64,000 nucleotides of DNA from Acanthacorydalis orientalis (lineage: Eukaryota; Arthropoda; Insecta; Megaloptera; Corydalidae): assembly GCA_034766995.1 (NCBI GenBank), contig CM068313.1, positions 12,406,012-12,470,011 on the forward strand. Direction: 5' to 3'. Made by a program: the position numbers and the translations under genes. Position 1 is the stretch's first letter; each line of letters begins with the position of its first letter. Shown piece by piece: positions 1 to 16,998 of the stretch. The notes beneath the pieces were generated by a model. That model was not told where the DNA came from. It was given only the letters and a program-made list of their open reading frames with translations, and did not search any database.

Positions 1-765
1 AGTCTGATGTTCTTGAGTTAATAGATTACTTTCCATTTTAAATATTAGTAATATAATGATAGGCACTTATAATACAAATAATTAGCCCTATTATGAAATA
101 ATAATTTTTCGTTAAGAGTAAATTAATTTGCAGAATTATAATCGTTTATATTTACATCGAAGGTCGAATATAATCAATTTTGTATATTAATCTACAAGTT
201 AAAAATATTAACATAAAAGATAAGTACGCTATTTTGCATCAAATATAATAAAACATTCCATATTTCGTATTAAAAATAATGCTTTGTCATTTAAGAGAAT
301 TCATTTACTGTAAAACAGAAAAAAATCGATTACGTGTCACCTAGCCAACTCTTTGATAATTTATAAAATAGTATATGATTAAGCAGAAAAAATCCTTATT
401 ATTATTTAAATCTTCGTATTTCTTCATTTATCAGTCTAAAACTATTTAAAGTGTAAACATACACAATTTATGATAATTTTAAGCTCTAGTGACGATGTAA
501 ATAACTGTTTCTTGAAAGTGTGGTCTTATATTTTAATTTTTATGGAGAATTCAGGTTTTTCACACTGTTAATTTATGCTAATTGCACAAAATTTTGTTTA
601 AATAATTATTCTGATTGTAATAAAATGTCTATTGTTTCTTTTTCGTTCGATAGAGAACTAAAATACTGTTAAGACTTTCATTATCGTAAATTCTGTCTAA
701 TATTATTTCTTTTCTCAAAAATAGTTGTATTATTTTCTTTATAAGACACGTTTTTATGTGTCTGT

Positions 766-813
<48 letters not shown>

Positions 814-2110
814 TATGTATTCTTTCAGAATATTTTCTAAAATAAATTAAACATAAAGTTACAAGTGCTATAAATAATTGTACATCGGTTTTAAATTCTC
901 TAATGAACATTTCATTTCATAAGTATGATATTTCAACAGAAATTACAAATATTTTATTTATTATTTATCTGTCATATTAATTTAGATAGTGTACTAGGTC
1001 ACTAGGTAATCTTTTGACTTTCTCGGTGTGGGAGTATATAATTGTATACTATCAAGTGTTAAAAATATATATTTGCATACAGATCAGGTTTATGAAAATG
1101 TTAATATCCATGCTTTTATAGATTATGCGTGTGTTTGTATATGTATATGAATACATTCAAATATAAATAATTAAATATTGTTTATACCTGTACGCTAGTA
1201 TTTATTTGTTTTAAAATTTATATCACTATTCGTGTTCTTCTTTGATACTCGCTTATTCTGAAATATCTTTGTTATATTTCGACAACATAAAATGTACAGT
1301 CATCTATGTATAATAATTTAAACTGTGCATATATATCTATTTTTGTATTTCTACAAAATTTCTTTATTACACTGATGTAAGACTGTTTATTCAGTTTATC
1401 TTATAGACAACCTATTTTAGTAAGATATCTGTATGATACTGTAAACAGAGTTTGAGCTTTTGTTGTCGAAATTTTAAAATAAACAGCCATTAAATTCTTG
1501 TATAAATTTGAGGCATGCACGATTTAAAAATTCCCCATAATATTTTTGTTTCGTGAAGACTGTTCTTTATATACTATACAAATTGGAAAAAATCGTTCTG
1601 CATCAAGCCTCGATAATTAAAAAAAAAAACAATGAACATTGTTTTAACATTCTATTTTTTTTAAAAAAAATAAAAGACAAGAGATAAAAAGGAATGGTTC
1701 ATAGTAAATACTGAATCAAAATAGTTAAAATTCCACATATTGTGATAAAAAAAGTTATTGTTGAAACTCATTTGAAAGTCGACAATAAAAATTCACTGTA
1801 TGCACTTGACTGTAACAACTTTTTGGTCAAACCTTGTATGCGTTTGTAATAAAATTATATCAGGAAAAAAAATCAAATTGACTAAAATCGACATTTTTCT
1901 TGTTCAATGTACTAAGCTATAAAATTTTGTAACCATGCAACTTAAATCAGATTTATTGATAATAAAGCCTAAACCTACACGCCAAACATTTACAAAACAT
2001 TGCGCAAAATTCCTTTCGTAATAACCTACGAAACGAAAATATGACCTTATGTTAATTTTGGAACATCGTCTTCATCTTTTACATGTTTATACATTTTTTT
2101 TATGTTTCAG
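1..2110. other. Intron of the alpha-galactosidase gene (left part cut by the window edge)
   Basis: There is no coding exon here that I can support. The first visible coding exon of the downstream gene begins at 2111 with a split codon after a T-rich tract ending in CAG, so this stretch should be the 3' part of a preceding intron. I looked for the family's conserved N-terminal exon (a Met-Gly-Trp motif followed by several Cys) and did not find it, so it probably lies left of the window. A (TA)n tract sits at about 770-810; the open frames across it are repeat translation. Confidence 0.6.
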
Positions 2111-2467
2111 TGATAGATTATTTCGCACAATGGCCGATATAGTTGTGTCTGAAGGATATGCGAATCTCGGTTACGAATACATAAATGTGGATGATTGTTG
2201 GTTAGAAAAGGAACGAGCATATGATGGTACCTTACGACCAGATAAGTACAGATTTCCTTACGGAATGAAAGCACTCGCAGATTATGTAATTATTTATTTA
2301 CTCATATTTAGTTAAGTTTTGAAATAAAAATATGCACCTTTCGATGTTGATTGTTCATTTCGGGTTTAAGGGTGCGTCACTGAGGTCATTAGCGACCAAA
2401 CACAAAAATCGTACACTTTTCAATATATATATATATATACACATACATATACATATATATAAATATA

Positions 2468-2512
<45 letters not shown>

Positions 2513-4303
2513 TACATTTCAAATTAGAAGGTATTATTCGAACGTGAACAATTTAAAAATAAACCAAATTAGACATGTATATATTTTAACTTTAAATTTT
2601 TCTCGTCCTTTCTCTAATTCTAAATCAGATAATTGCACTTAAAAAAATATTACACGTGGCGGATCTCACTGAAAGCCTTCAGAAACACTACTTCCTCACG
2701 AAAAGATTTCATTAATGAGATTACTGTTGTAAATGATTTAACGGATTCTTTGACAATTGAATATGGATTTATGGAAAGTGATTTTTCAGAGGCGAGCATT
2801 GCTATTTTAATAATAGCTACATTCAAAAGGTCATTTAACAAATTAAAAACTATTCAAACGTATTTGAAATATAATTTATAACAACGGATAAATCAGTGTT
2901 TCTCAATAGCCGGTTCGCAAACTAAAACAGTCTTGAAATTTTATTTATCAGTCCATGTGATTCGATTATATCTGCAAGAAGTTAATTAAATTTTGTTTGT
3001 TGCTAATAGTGTTAGAATTTTTTTTATTTATACGATTTTTATTGTTTTTTATAACAGTGAAGTTATGTACAAGTATTCGATATTATATTTTAAATAAGGA
3101 GTAAAAAGTTCAAAATAGTTAATTTATTCACTTTATTTTATTAAAAAATTGCAGAAACATTGAATCTATTATAATTATTTTTTTCTTTAAGATTTGCTGT
3201 AGTGCTTAATAAATTTAAAGTAGCCTGATGTATTCTAGAAATTGTATTTTGTCTGAAGCCAACAGATTAAGTTTAATATGCGATTAAGTCGTGAATATTA
3301 TTATTTAGTAAATGTATTTGTATATTTTAAAAAATAATTCTAAACTCACTTCATGAAATGTACTTACTTATTATAAGAATATGTATTTAGAAATGTTTTG
3401 TCCTGTAAAAGTTTTTTTCTTTTAATCTTCGTATTGTGTCCCTGTAGGCCACTGTTTATGTTGATTGTTATAGCGACTAGTTTTGATATATTTATCATTT
3501 TCAGATAGATTTTGATAAATAAAGTCTAACATTTGAAATTTTAATTTAGTTTGTAAAATTTTATTCATCAAAATCTATCCAAAGATGACAGATACGTCGA
3601 AACCTGTCATAGTAGTAGTCAAAAAACAGTGGATCACAAGACATAATAAGAAGACAACAGACGCAGGTAAAGAAATTACTAAATATATTTTATTAATTTA
3701 CTACTCTCTGATATCTTTCAATAAAATACAATTATATTACAACCATTAATACTTTTAGGTCCATTCTAAAGGCTTAAAATTCGGTATTTATGAAGATTTT
3801 GGAAATTATACATGTGCTGGTTATCCTGGCGTCTTAGGATACCTTCAAACTGATGCCGAAACATTTGCATCGTGGGATGTTGACTATGTGAAACTAGACG
3901 GTTGCTATTCTCATCCCACTGAGATGGATAAAGGTTATCCAGAATTCGGATTTCATTTAAATCGAACTGGACGATCCATGATTTACTCCTGCAGTTGGCC
4001 AGTGTACCAAATTTACGCCGGTATGCAGCCAAACTTCAGTTCTATCATCGAAAATTGTAACTTGTGGCGAAATTACGATGACATACAAGATTCGTGGGCC
4101 AGTGTTGAAAGCATTATAGATTATTACGGCAATAATCAAGATTATATTATACCTAATGCTGGACCAGGTCACTGGAACGACCCTGATATGGTAAGTGTGT
4201 AATATATGTTCTATTTATTTTTTAATATAATATTTAAATATTAATTTATTTCAAAATTTCCAGGATGCTTTTTATTAAATTATGTATGTATGTATGTATG
4301 TAT

Positions 4304-4352
<49 letters not shown>

Positions 4353-6135
4353 CAATTCTAAGAAAATATAATTTTTAAAACATATTTTCATTAAATTTGG
4401 TCTTACTTAAACTAATCTTCTCAGTCAATATATATTGCTGTCAAAATATTTTCTGGTTTTTTAAACACCCTTATAGTTTCTTTTCTGAATTGCAGTCTCG
4501 AACGTATGTCTTTTAACTGTTTATTTTCTTTGTAAAAATCTGTAACGGGTTTATGTGTGCGGATATGCAACATATATGCCAAGAAGTCACATTGCCACAA
4601 GTACTCAAGATATTTTTTTGTTAAATTTGTTACATTAATAGCACAGAATTATATAAATATATTCTTTATTTATTAAAATACCAATTGTAACTAATTCTTA
4701 ATATACAAAATCACGAAAATCCAAGGAAATTATGATAAAACTCGACTCAACATTCAACTGACTCAAAAACATATAGAATATGAAGTACATGAATATAAAA
4801 GTCATCAATTTTATAAAATATTGTAACAAACTAGTTAAAAATGTAGATAAAAGTGGAATAAAAATTAAAAAAATAGTCGATATCCTCTATGAAAAATCAC
4901 TATATGCTTGTAACAATATTTATTCGGAAACTCTTTGAACATACCTCATGTATGGATATATATATATATATATATTACAATTTTTCATTATCCAAATTCT
5001 TGTAATAGTAAACATAATCGGTTTTCCTAATATTACAAAATCATATAAAAACTGATGTAATATTTACTTTTTATTAATTTTTAATTAGACATTCGCATAT
5101 AGAAGATAAGCTATATCTTGTAAATATTGATTTTTTTAGGTATTCATTCTATCATTTTCAATACAAAACAGTGTGGTTTTGTTTCCCATTCACTTTTTTC
5201 GCACAGCCGCCTTTGCACTTTTAATAATCTCCACAAACATCCGTTAGGTGTGGTACTGATGTGAATACAATGACTGTAACTAAATGTTATACTTCTCTAT
5301 AAATATTTATCCTTTTTTTTATTTATTTTTTTATATCATGTCGATAGGTTAAAGCAATTATATTAATAATAATTATTATGAAACATGCATTTCGAATGTA
5401 ATGGAAAGGGAAGTACTATTAATCAATTGTATTACTTTAAAACATACATTTGACCTTTCATTTTTTTAAATAATCCTCGTAAGGTTTAATTGATTCATGT
5501 GAATTTGAATGAATGTGTAAAACGACGAATAGTATTTATTTTTGCATAATATTTTACTTATGGACCATTGATACAAAACATGTGTAGAAAAAAAATTAGT
5601 TAATGAAATAAAAACATTAGATATTGGAAAATTGCTATAAAGTAATATTTTTCTTTTCATGCGAAACCAAATCTATTATTCATAACAATTAAATGTAATT
5701 AAATACTAACAATATAATAACAAAAAATAAAATTGACAAAAATTGATAGAAGAATGAATTTATGTTCATAATCTAAAAAAAAATACAATTTACTTGTATA
5801 TAAAATTTATTTTAATATTTTTCAGTATATGACAATAAGTGAATTATAAAACCAATGAATGACGTTTTGGTCCCTAACTTGTTTCAATTTGATGGCAAGT
5901 TTTCAGTTATTTGCCTTTCATTTTACAAACATAACAAGGCCAAATATGTATGAATATATTATCTTTGAGTACATTTTTTATGTGTTCTGTTATTAAAACA
6001 ATCGATACACAAAATGCATAAAAAAGTAACGAATTAGTCCAAAGTATTTAATTCATTTTTTCTTTGACCTTTAAAATATTATTTAGGATATTTTAATATA
6101 TGCTCGTGTGTATACGTTCAATGCGTACGTTTTAC

Positions 6136-6183
<48 letters not shown>

Positions 6184-8749
6184 CGTGTGTGTATGTAGTT
6201 GTACATTGTGCATGTGTGCATATGTCCATTGTATTACCATTGTAGTTAGTCTAATTTGTCGACTAATTTCTCCAGTTTTTTGTATGTTCTGTAAGAATAC
6301 ATACGAAAAAATAATATAATCAGCAAAGCGTAACAATTACATTTTTTATTTTCTATTATTTCAGTTTCTTTTCAATTTAATATTTTCTTTTCATTTTTTT
6401 AATACTAGAATGTATTAAATTGCATTTCTAATATATTTTTACGTCTTTATTTTATTACATTAATATTAAACTATTATAAATAATGTAAGCTTGTAAAAAT
6501 TGTCGAAAATATTTGCTGGTAAAAAATTTCAGCTTAATGTTATAGTGACTTTTAGCAACTGTGACTTAAATATGAGTTAATTTTGACCTTTAGTGTCGAT
6601 AAGTCTCTTTAATACACTTTTTTTAATTTTTTGAACACTTACAATATTTTATAACAATTTATGTTTATGATTCGTACTCATATGACCTGATTATGAATTT
6701 TATTAGATGGATGCATGTCTCTGCTATTATAAAACCAAATCGATCAAGGTTACAACCTTGGTAATTGGTGCATAAAACCGTCTTGTAACAAGAAGAAAAT
6801 ACACTAAAAGTTATTGTGACATTTTATAATAACGAATAATAGTTGTGAATTTGAACGAATTTACTATTATGCTATTACTTTTTATAAACTATTTACGAAA
6901 TGAATATGAAATAATTTTTAGTCGGCGTTGTATATCCATTTCATTGATAATATAGTAATTTACCTGAAAATAAAAATATTATTGTTTACTAATTGTTTTT
7001 TTTACGTATATATATTAATTTATCAGTGACCTGAAATGAATTCATATATTTTTTATAGGCCGTTAGTAGATAATACAGAAATATTCATGTTCTGTTTAAA
7101 TTTGTTGATAAACTTATGCGTAAAAATATTCGACTGTAACGGTTAAGCTCCATATTCGAATTCGAGATCGTCCTAAAAAACCGCATTGCATAATAATTTG
7201 TAAAATATTAAACAGATAGTCATCAAAACAAACGATATTACATATTAATAGAATTCATACGTGTGTCATACAAAAAAAAAATACAGAAACAGTAAATTAT
7301 ATTCATGCTCTAATAGTTTTTATTCATAAACATGTACGACGAAATCATATTTACCTACAGAAGTAAATAATTTCATATTAAAACGATATTTGTAATAAAT
7401 TTTAATTTGTGTAACCACATACTTAAAACTGACCCTGATATATTACTAAAAATTATATGTTATTGCTTTTTATATTGAACTTGCATGATTTCTGAAACAG
7501 AAGTTAATTGTAGATGGTAACATTTATATATAAACAGAAGAAAGTGTTATTGCATTAAACGTGTCTGCACTGACATTTTATTCTTTTTTTTTAATTCAAG
7601 CTAGATTTTTGTTATTTCTTAGATTATTATTTTTTAGAATGTATTTTAAATATATACTATTTTTGGCTTCTTCTATAACATTTGTACATTATCAAAGTTT
7701 ATTGTTTTACTCGCCATAATATGAGTTTACATTGTTGTAATTCATTTCTGTTTAATTATAGAAATCGATGATTATTTTTTTTCAGTTAACAATGTAAATA
7801 ACATTTTTTTTCTATTTTAATATATATGGTACAAAAATGTAAACATAAATTAATGATCAATTAAGTTCAATATAAATAAAATCTCAGAAAATATAGGTGG
7901 CTTATGTCGGTAATCAATTTTATAAACATTCTGATATTCAACAGATTTTCTTTTAAATTCGTTTTATTACATTTACGAAGTATCTACTTTATGTCCACGG
8001 AATACAGGTTAAAAACATTGTATGCATTATGAAAATGCTACAAATCCCTTCACTTAATTTAAATACATGTTTTTGACATTTTTTAAAAAGTGCTACACAG
8101 TTAGTTTATTATTATGTAAGATTACCAATTATTTTTTTTGCATTATAGTTAGATATTTTTTTATTTCTATTGATTAAAAATGTTGTAATATAATTCCCTG
8201 CTACAATAGACACTGAATATTTAAATTGATTTCCCAATATAAGATTAAAATTAATTATTTTTAAAACAATGCTATTTAAAGAATTTTTTCCTGTTTACAT
8301 TTTTAATATTATAAATTTCATAATTTTTAATGGCATATTTTTGCATGAGTAACAACAGTAGTCTAATCTCAATTATTTTTATCAATAAATGTGTTGATAA
8401 TTATTACGGAATTGTCTCAAGTGTGTTAAATAATACGTTTTACAATTTTGTACAAATAAATATATTTGAATAAAAACAACATATGTATTTAAATAACTTT
8501 TATAGACAAAATGGATAAGTTTTGTTTACTAATATTTGTTTCATATATGATTGTTAGTAGTTTTCATAAAAGTAATAATAAAAATAGATAAGTTAAAATT
8601 ATATGATTATAAATTGTAATTAGATTGAGATACAAATACCCGATTGTTAAATGCTAAAAATATAAATATTTGTTTTTAGTTCACGATGCAATTGAAAGTT
8701 TATTTTTGACTTGGTACAATTGAAAGTAAAAGTATTAAAAATTTTAAAC

Positions 8750-8829
<80 letters not shown>

Positions 8830-9544
8830 TTTAAAAAAAATGTAAGTAGTTTAACTGTACAATTGAACATATTGTATGGGTATAAAAATGATATTGACAT
8901 AAATGTTAATTTCTGTATAGCAAGTAGAACAGTCCGTAATCACATATTGTTTTATTGACATCATTAAAATGACATCGGATGTAATCATAATTTATATTTC
9001 TTCTCTAGTTAATCATTGGAAATTTCGGCCTGAGTTACGAACAAAGCAAGACCCAATTTGCGATTTGGGCCATTTTAGCTGCCCCGTTACTTATGTCTGT
9101 CGATCTTCGCACCATTAGACCTGAGTACAAAGCGATATTGCAGAACAAAAAGATAATAGCTGTAGATCAAGATCCGTTAGGGATACAAGGTCGAAGAATA
9201 TATAAGGTCGGTATATTAGACCATCTCGAAGATTTAGTTTAGATCGTTCATAATAGGCTGGCCATTTATTTCATAATCACTCACAACTATTTTAGTATGT
9301 GGGAGGTCATTCGTGTCATGTTTCTTTTTTAATCAAGGCTGAGTGGTCAGGAAGTTGTTTATCATTTTAGAAAGTTCATTTTTACCAATATTTTATTGTG
9401 CAGTATGGCGTTATATAAAAATATGTTTATTATTATGTAATAATTGTTTTACAAATAATAATCGTCTTGTAAATTCTTTACATTTTTACTGAGTGGCCAT
9501 TGATGCGTTTCTGTTTATTTTGTACCCTTGCATGTGTATAATAA

Positions 9545-9607
<63 letters not shown>

Positions 9608-12334
9608 ATTTGCTCTATTACTATCGTAGCATAAAGGAATTGAAATATGGTCGAGACCGATTACACCAGTCGACCACAATTTCTTTTCATACGCTATAGC
9701 TTTTGTAAACAGGCGTACTGACGGTACTCCATCCGATGTCGCTGTTACTTTAAAAGAATTAGGTCTTTCTTCACCTGCTGGTTACCGAGTTGAGGTACGT
9801 AACATTAAATTATAATACAGTTATGAATAAAATATTAACATTACCTGATTAGGATTGATTTGCGATATAATTATTTGAAATATTGTATGAAATAATCATC
9901 TGAGTAGAATAGTCTAATTGGCCTTTTTAAAATATTTCTTTACAACTTTTGCAATTCAATTTTCATAATCCACACACTACACTTTTTTTCTAATCTAAAA
10001 TGTTCAATAATTAATTATTGATCATTTTGATAATGGCTTATTTACATTTCGATGACGAAACCATTATCTTTAAGGAACAGAAAACTGTTTCTTCAGAAAG
10101 CAAAATCTACCTGAATGAAAATGTTGAAATAAATCAACAAGAACTTACATTATATAAATTGAATTTTTGTTTCATTTTCTAAAAATATTCTCACGTTTGT
10201 ATAAATGAGATTTAATCTGGCATAATAGGTAAAAAGGTTTTTTTTATCTTCGATGGTAATAAACATATACTTAAATTTTTTTTATCTTTATTTTTTTAAT
10301 TTTGTATAAGAGGGAAATTGTTCAAATCCTTATATAAAAATGAAGTCAATGTTTTTAATTTTACTATCATATAATTTATATCTCAAAATTAAAAGGGCAA
10401 TATGATTATTAAATCGAGTACGGAATTTGTCCTGATCGATCATGATGTTTCAATGGCATTTGTATAGCATCTATACTGATTTTAACGTGTAAAACTGCAA
10501 AAATTGCAAATTCTGATAAATGATAACATTGTTATAACATTTTAATTCTTTTCCGTACGTTATTTTATACTATTTATGTGTGTTGTGTAATCAAACTTCA
10601 AAAATGTTATTTAATACAACAGCAAATATTCAATCAAATACGGAATACTTTTCAGTTAGAGGTTTCACAGGTGTGTTTATGCAACACAAAATGTGGGTAC
10701 GTAGCAAGAAACACATTATCAGTACATCTGTATAAACAAATATGTTTATAACTGTGGGGTCATATTAATGGTGATAAAAACGTTCGTGTGAAACCGTTCT
10801 TATTGTATATAAAAAAAATCAATTTTAACTACACTTTAACAGGAGAGGTAGTTATTTTACCAACTTTCCAAAGATAAAGCTGTCTTGCAACATAATTGAA
10901 TTAATGACTCATTTTAATTTTTCACAAAACTTTCATGTTCCCAAATTGAATATATAAATTCTCGTTATAATTAAAAAAATATATACAAATATTTATAATT
11001 ATTTTGAATATTTATTAATAAAAATGTAAGTAATTCCAAAAAATGAGGCAACTATTTTTTGTTTTATTAAGAAAAGTATGTAAACAAAATATAAACATAT
11101 ATTCAATATTATTAATTTAATTTTATAAAAACTAGCATTTGGCAAAAAATGAAAACTAATATTCACATAATCCAGTATATTTTCTTTTTAGGATCTTTAT
11201 GAAGATGTAGATTATGGTGTTCTCACTCCACAAACAAAAATTAAAGTGAAAGTGAATCCATCAGGTAATACAATTATTATAATTAATTAATATACACACA
11301 TTTCTAATATGTAGGCATGAAAATAATTGTTAGCATTATATTTAAATAAGAAAGTAACATATTAAGGACTATATTAAAGTTATCAAAACCTGAAATCATA
11401 TTTTATATAATAATTTATCAAAAGGATTGTAACTTAATAACATTTCAATCAGTAATAGTTTGTGAAAAATATATTTTTTTCAATATATTTAATGAGATAT
11501 GACATACAAGTATTCTGTTAACATTAAATGTGCTTTGCAGTATTATATAGAATTTTTATCATTTGAATTAAAATGGAAATTTCAAACAAATATTGAACCA
11601 TTTTAATGCACATATATGCACTATGCACATTAAATAGTTTAACATTTGTTAGAAAATTCCATTCGAAATCTGGCTGAAAAAAATTAGTCTATTCAATTTC
11701 AGTATGCAAGTGGCCTTAATTATGCTCTACAGGGCTGTGTTAACCATATGTTAATTTATAGCTTGTCTCTCACATTTAAAATTGTTTGTTCTTAAAAAAA
11801 TGATTTTTTGCTTAAAATTGATATAAAATAAAACAACAAATAAATTTAAAATTCATTTACTTTATTATCATCTATTAATTTAATTTTCAAATGTAACAAT
11901 GTCAAAACACTCAAATAAAACATTATTGAACATTATTAATGAAAATGAAAATTTTATTATCTATACAGTAGAAGATTCATAATTGTTAACTTTAAATAAC
12001 AAACTACATAACAATATATTAAGACTACATAACATGATATGTTGTCTTGAAATTCTTAAAAACCCACTAATTATTGAACAACTGAAAGTAAATAAAATTA
12101 TTAATTTTATTCTACATATTTATGTATTAAAATAAATTATTTAATGATTCAAGTATTACTTTTAAGTACTAAAATTATTATAGCTTTATTCATCATTCAA
12201 TTTTCAATATTTTTACAGGTGTTGTTATTTTAAGAGCTGATGTCCAGAGATCGTATCGAAAAGGTTTTGTTTATGAGCCTGATCAAACAGAGTACAATCC
12301 CTTGAACCGAATATTTAGAGTGAACCGATATTAA
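2111..12334 (+). CDS. Alpha-galactosidase / alpha-N-acetylgalactosaminidase, GH27 (5' partial)
   Basis: A lysosomal-type glycoside hydrolase family 27 enzyme that removes terminal alpha-linked galactose or N-acetylgalactosamine from glycolipids and glycoproteins. Coding exons joined in frame: 2111-2285, 3759-4190, 9009-9206, 9630-9794, 11192-11264, 12219-12334, giving 385 residues. The family is about 410-430 residues, so only the N-terminal exon with signal peptide and the first barrel strand is missing, left of the window. Visible landmarks in order: [16 protein letters not shown], the nucleophile loop VKLDGCY (Asp), NRTGRS, the substrate loop YSCSWPVY, the acid/base loop WNDPDM, then [12 protein letters not shown] and [12 protein letters not shown], and a beta-sandwich C-terminus ending at TAA 12334. 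In the substrate loop, human GLA has Glu and Leu where human NAGA has Ser and Ala; here they are Ser and Val, so specificity is ambiguous. The intron 4191-9008 is 4.8 kb. Two donors are weak (GTCGGT at 9207; GTAATT at 2286). Family assignment is sure; GLA versus NAGA is not. Confidence 0.93.
4191..9008. other. Large alpha-galactosidase intron, no other gene seen
   Basis: Donor GTAAGT at 4191 and acceptor ending CTCTAG at 9008. The interior is AT-rich with (TATG)n/(TA)n at about 4282-4351 and (TA)n at about 6138-6180 and 8757-8826. The open frames here are short, Phe/Ile/Tyr-rich and mostly lie on the repeats. I saw no second gene or recognisable transposon. Confidence 0.7.
9547..9604. repeat. 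(TA)n microsatellite just upstream of an acceptor
   Basis: About 29 TA units end roughly 25 bp before the acceptor at 9628-9629 of the alpha-galactosidase exon 9630-9794. A tract of this kind is expected to vary in length and could affect acceptor use. Confidence 0.9.
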
Positions 12335-12980
12335 GTGTATACGGGTAATAAAAATAAATTATAATGTAATATAGCTCGAGTTCTCCATTTTTTTAACACA
12401 CAATAATACACATCGATGATAATATTGACAGTTCTTTTTCGTATTAATGAAAATCAGTTTCATTAAAAAATACATTTACAAATACTTGTTAAGTATGAAA
12501 AGTATTTAAGCAATTATTGATTAAGTCCAGTGATTATAGATTAAGTAAAAAGTCATTTAAGACTTTTAAATGAATTTCATATTTCATGATTACTTTTAAA
12601 TAGGAAATAATTATGAACTGAGAATTTTTTACTATTCATTTTGACAATTTTAGTATTGATTTTTAGTGTTCATTTTTAAATTAACAGTAAGTTTGTATGT
12701 ATTTTGTAAATACTGTAAATCAATAAAAACTTAAAAAAGAATACAAATGATTTTTTTATTTCTTTATAAAAAAATGTTATATTTAATAAATAAATTAAAT
12801 GTTAGTCATTTTTCATAAATATTTAAAAGACAAATTACTGACACAGTCAGTATTATGTTACATTTGAGAAATTCAATAACATTGATGTTATTTATAATAC
12901 AAAAACTATTTACTTCAAAAGAAAATTAAAAAGTTTTATTAACTGGCAGTTTTCTTACTTATTAAAATTTTAATATCACT
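12335..12980. other. Convergent 3' intergenic region (alpha-galactosidase / PRMT3)
   Basis: This 646-bp AT-rich stretch lies between two stop codons facing each other and should hold both 3' UTRs. No further feature was seen. Overlapping 3' UTRs are possible. Confidence 0.6.
12347..12358 (+). terminator. Candidate polyadenylation signal of alpha-galactosidase
   Basis: Two overlapping-spaced AATAAA hexamers follow the stop codon by 13-24 bp. A further AATAAA-like site is near 12721. Which is used cannot be told from sequence. Confidence 0.45.
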
Positions 12981-15323
<2,343 letters not shown>

Positions 15324-15680
15324 TTAACTACAGTAATAAACAAATAAATACTGGTGAAAACAGTTTAATTTTTAATATGTATACAATTACTTTTTAAATT
15401 TGTCACATAAAATTTTTATTACAATTTTTGCTATAATTAAGTAAATCCAAATGAATTAAACCATACCTATATTATTTTGCATTTTTTCAGTTAAAAAATA
15501 AACATATATTGCAGAAAAAAAGTAAAAGTATATTAACCACAAATACACGTGTTTAAAAGAACGATAGACACGGCATAACCAATTTAATGAAATTTATGTG
15601 TGCTTGTGTGTATGTCAGGCTTACTATGTCACAGTGTGAGAGCTTTTGTCTATGGTGTATGTTTACATTCATATTCATAA

Positions 15681-15737
<57 letters not shown>

Positions 15738-15740
15738 GAT

Positions 15741-15800
<60 letters not shown>

Positions 15801-16998
15801 GATAAAATATATATATATATATATATATACTATCTCTCTCTCTCTAGCTCTCTCTCTCTCTCTCTATGTATATATATACAGATAGATAGATAGATAGATA
15901 GATTTAGAGAGATAGTATATATATATATATATATATATATATACTTATTAATTTGCTACATTATATCAATTTAATTTATTTATGTAATTTCAGAATGTGA
16001 TTGAAATGAAATTAACTATTCAAAATAAATTAATTATTAAATGAAGCATACAACGATAATAAAATTCGTACTTATAGTTCACCGGATAGCGGACATTATA
16101 TATATATATATATATATTGACAAATTTAGTAGAAGTAATTGAATTTGTTTAAATTATTTATTTAATACGTGTATTACATAATCTTGCATAATTTAATTAT
16201 TTATTAATTGTGCACTTTATTCTTAATTAGATACTTAATTATGTCAATTCTCTTTAGTAATTGTTCTTCTATTTAATTATTTTTACTTAATGTTTTTTAA
16301 TACATTGGTAAAAACTAATTTAATACAATGGTGTTTCTTAACAAATACTTTTATGTTTAGATATCAAGTTTGAAACGTTTTATGTTTACTATTTAAAAAA
16401 AATATCAAAAGTATTAAAAAATAAATTCAAAGAACAATTTTTAAAACGTACAGTTAATAAATACTTTTTAATGGTTTAAATATTTATTAAAATTATTAAA
16501 TACGCCTAATAATAACTATTATAGTAGTAATTGTAATTTAATATTTCAATTCTCTTAAAATTGTCTTTTATAATTTTATATCTAATTATTTAGTACAAAA
16601 AAAAGTCGATATGATTTTTTTTTGAGTTTTAATATGTTTTTTAAAAAATAGATTTTATAAAGAATGTTTGAGAGTCGCTCTTATTATAATCTAGAACAGA
16701 TTATAATTTAGGCAATTTTTCAATTTACTCCGCCTCCTTCGTATTTGTGTTATTTTTGTGTGTCATGCCTATTATATTGTAGATAGTTTATTTTGGTATT
16801 TTTTTTATGGTTGATGTATGTATATAGACATATACTCATGTATTTGTACTACATATCTATAGTATTATTTTGAAAGTGCAAAAAGAGATAAGTCAGATTT
16901 ACGTATATGTCATAATGACGAATTCCATTAAAAGTACCTATGATCACATATGACATATAAGCAAAAGAATCTATTTTTAATAATTTAAAAAGAAAAAA
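15324..16998. promoter_or_regulatory. Divergent intergenic region PRMT3 / SLAIN
   Basis: The two start codons point away from each other, so both promoters should lie here. No clear TATA or initiator pair stands out. The centre is occupied by a compound microsatellite (15683-15941), and a less AT-rich patch with CTCCGCCTCC lies at about 16728-16738. Confidence 0.5.
15683..15941. repeat. Compound TA / CT / GATA microsatellite with palindrome
   Basis: Long (TA)n tracts are interrupted twice by the same unit ATACATAGATAAAATATA (near 15731 and 15794), showing duplication of a roughly 63-bp block. They are followed by (CT)n at about 15832-15864, (GATA)n at about 15881-15902 and a closing (TA)n. 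The stretch ATATACTATCTCTCTC is mirrored as an inverted repeat by GAGAGATAGTATATAT, so the whole block can fold back on itself. Confidence 0.85.

Noticed and set aside
2332..2547. 71-codon open frame spanning a TA tract inside an alpha-galactosidase intron
   Set aside because: It is mostly Ile-Tyr and Ile-His from the repeat and lies downstream of a supported donor at 2286.
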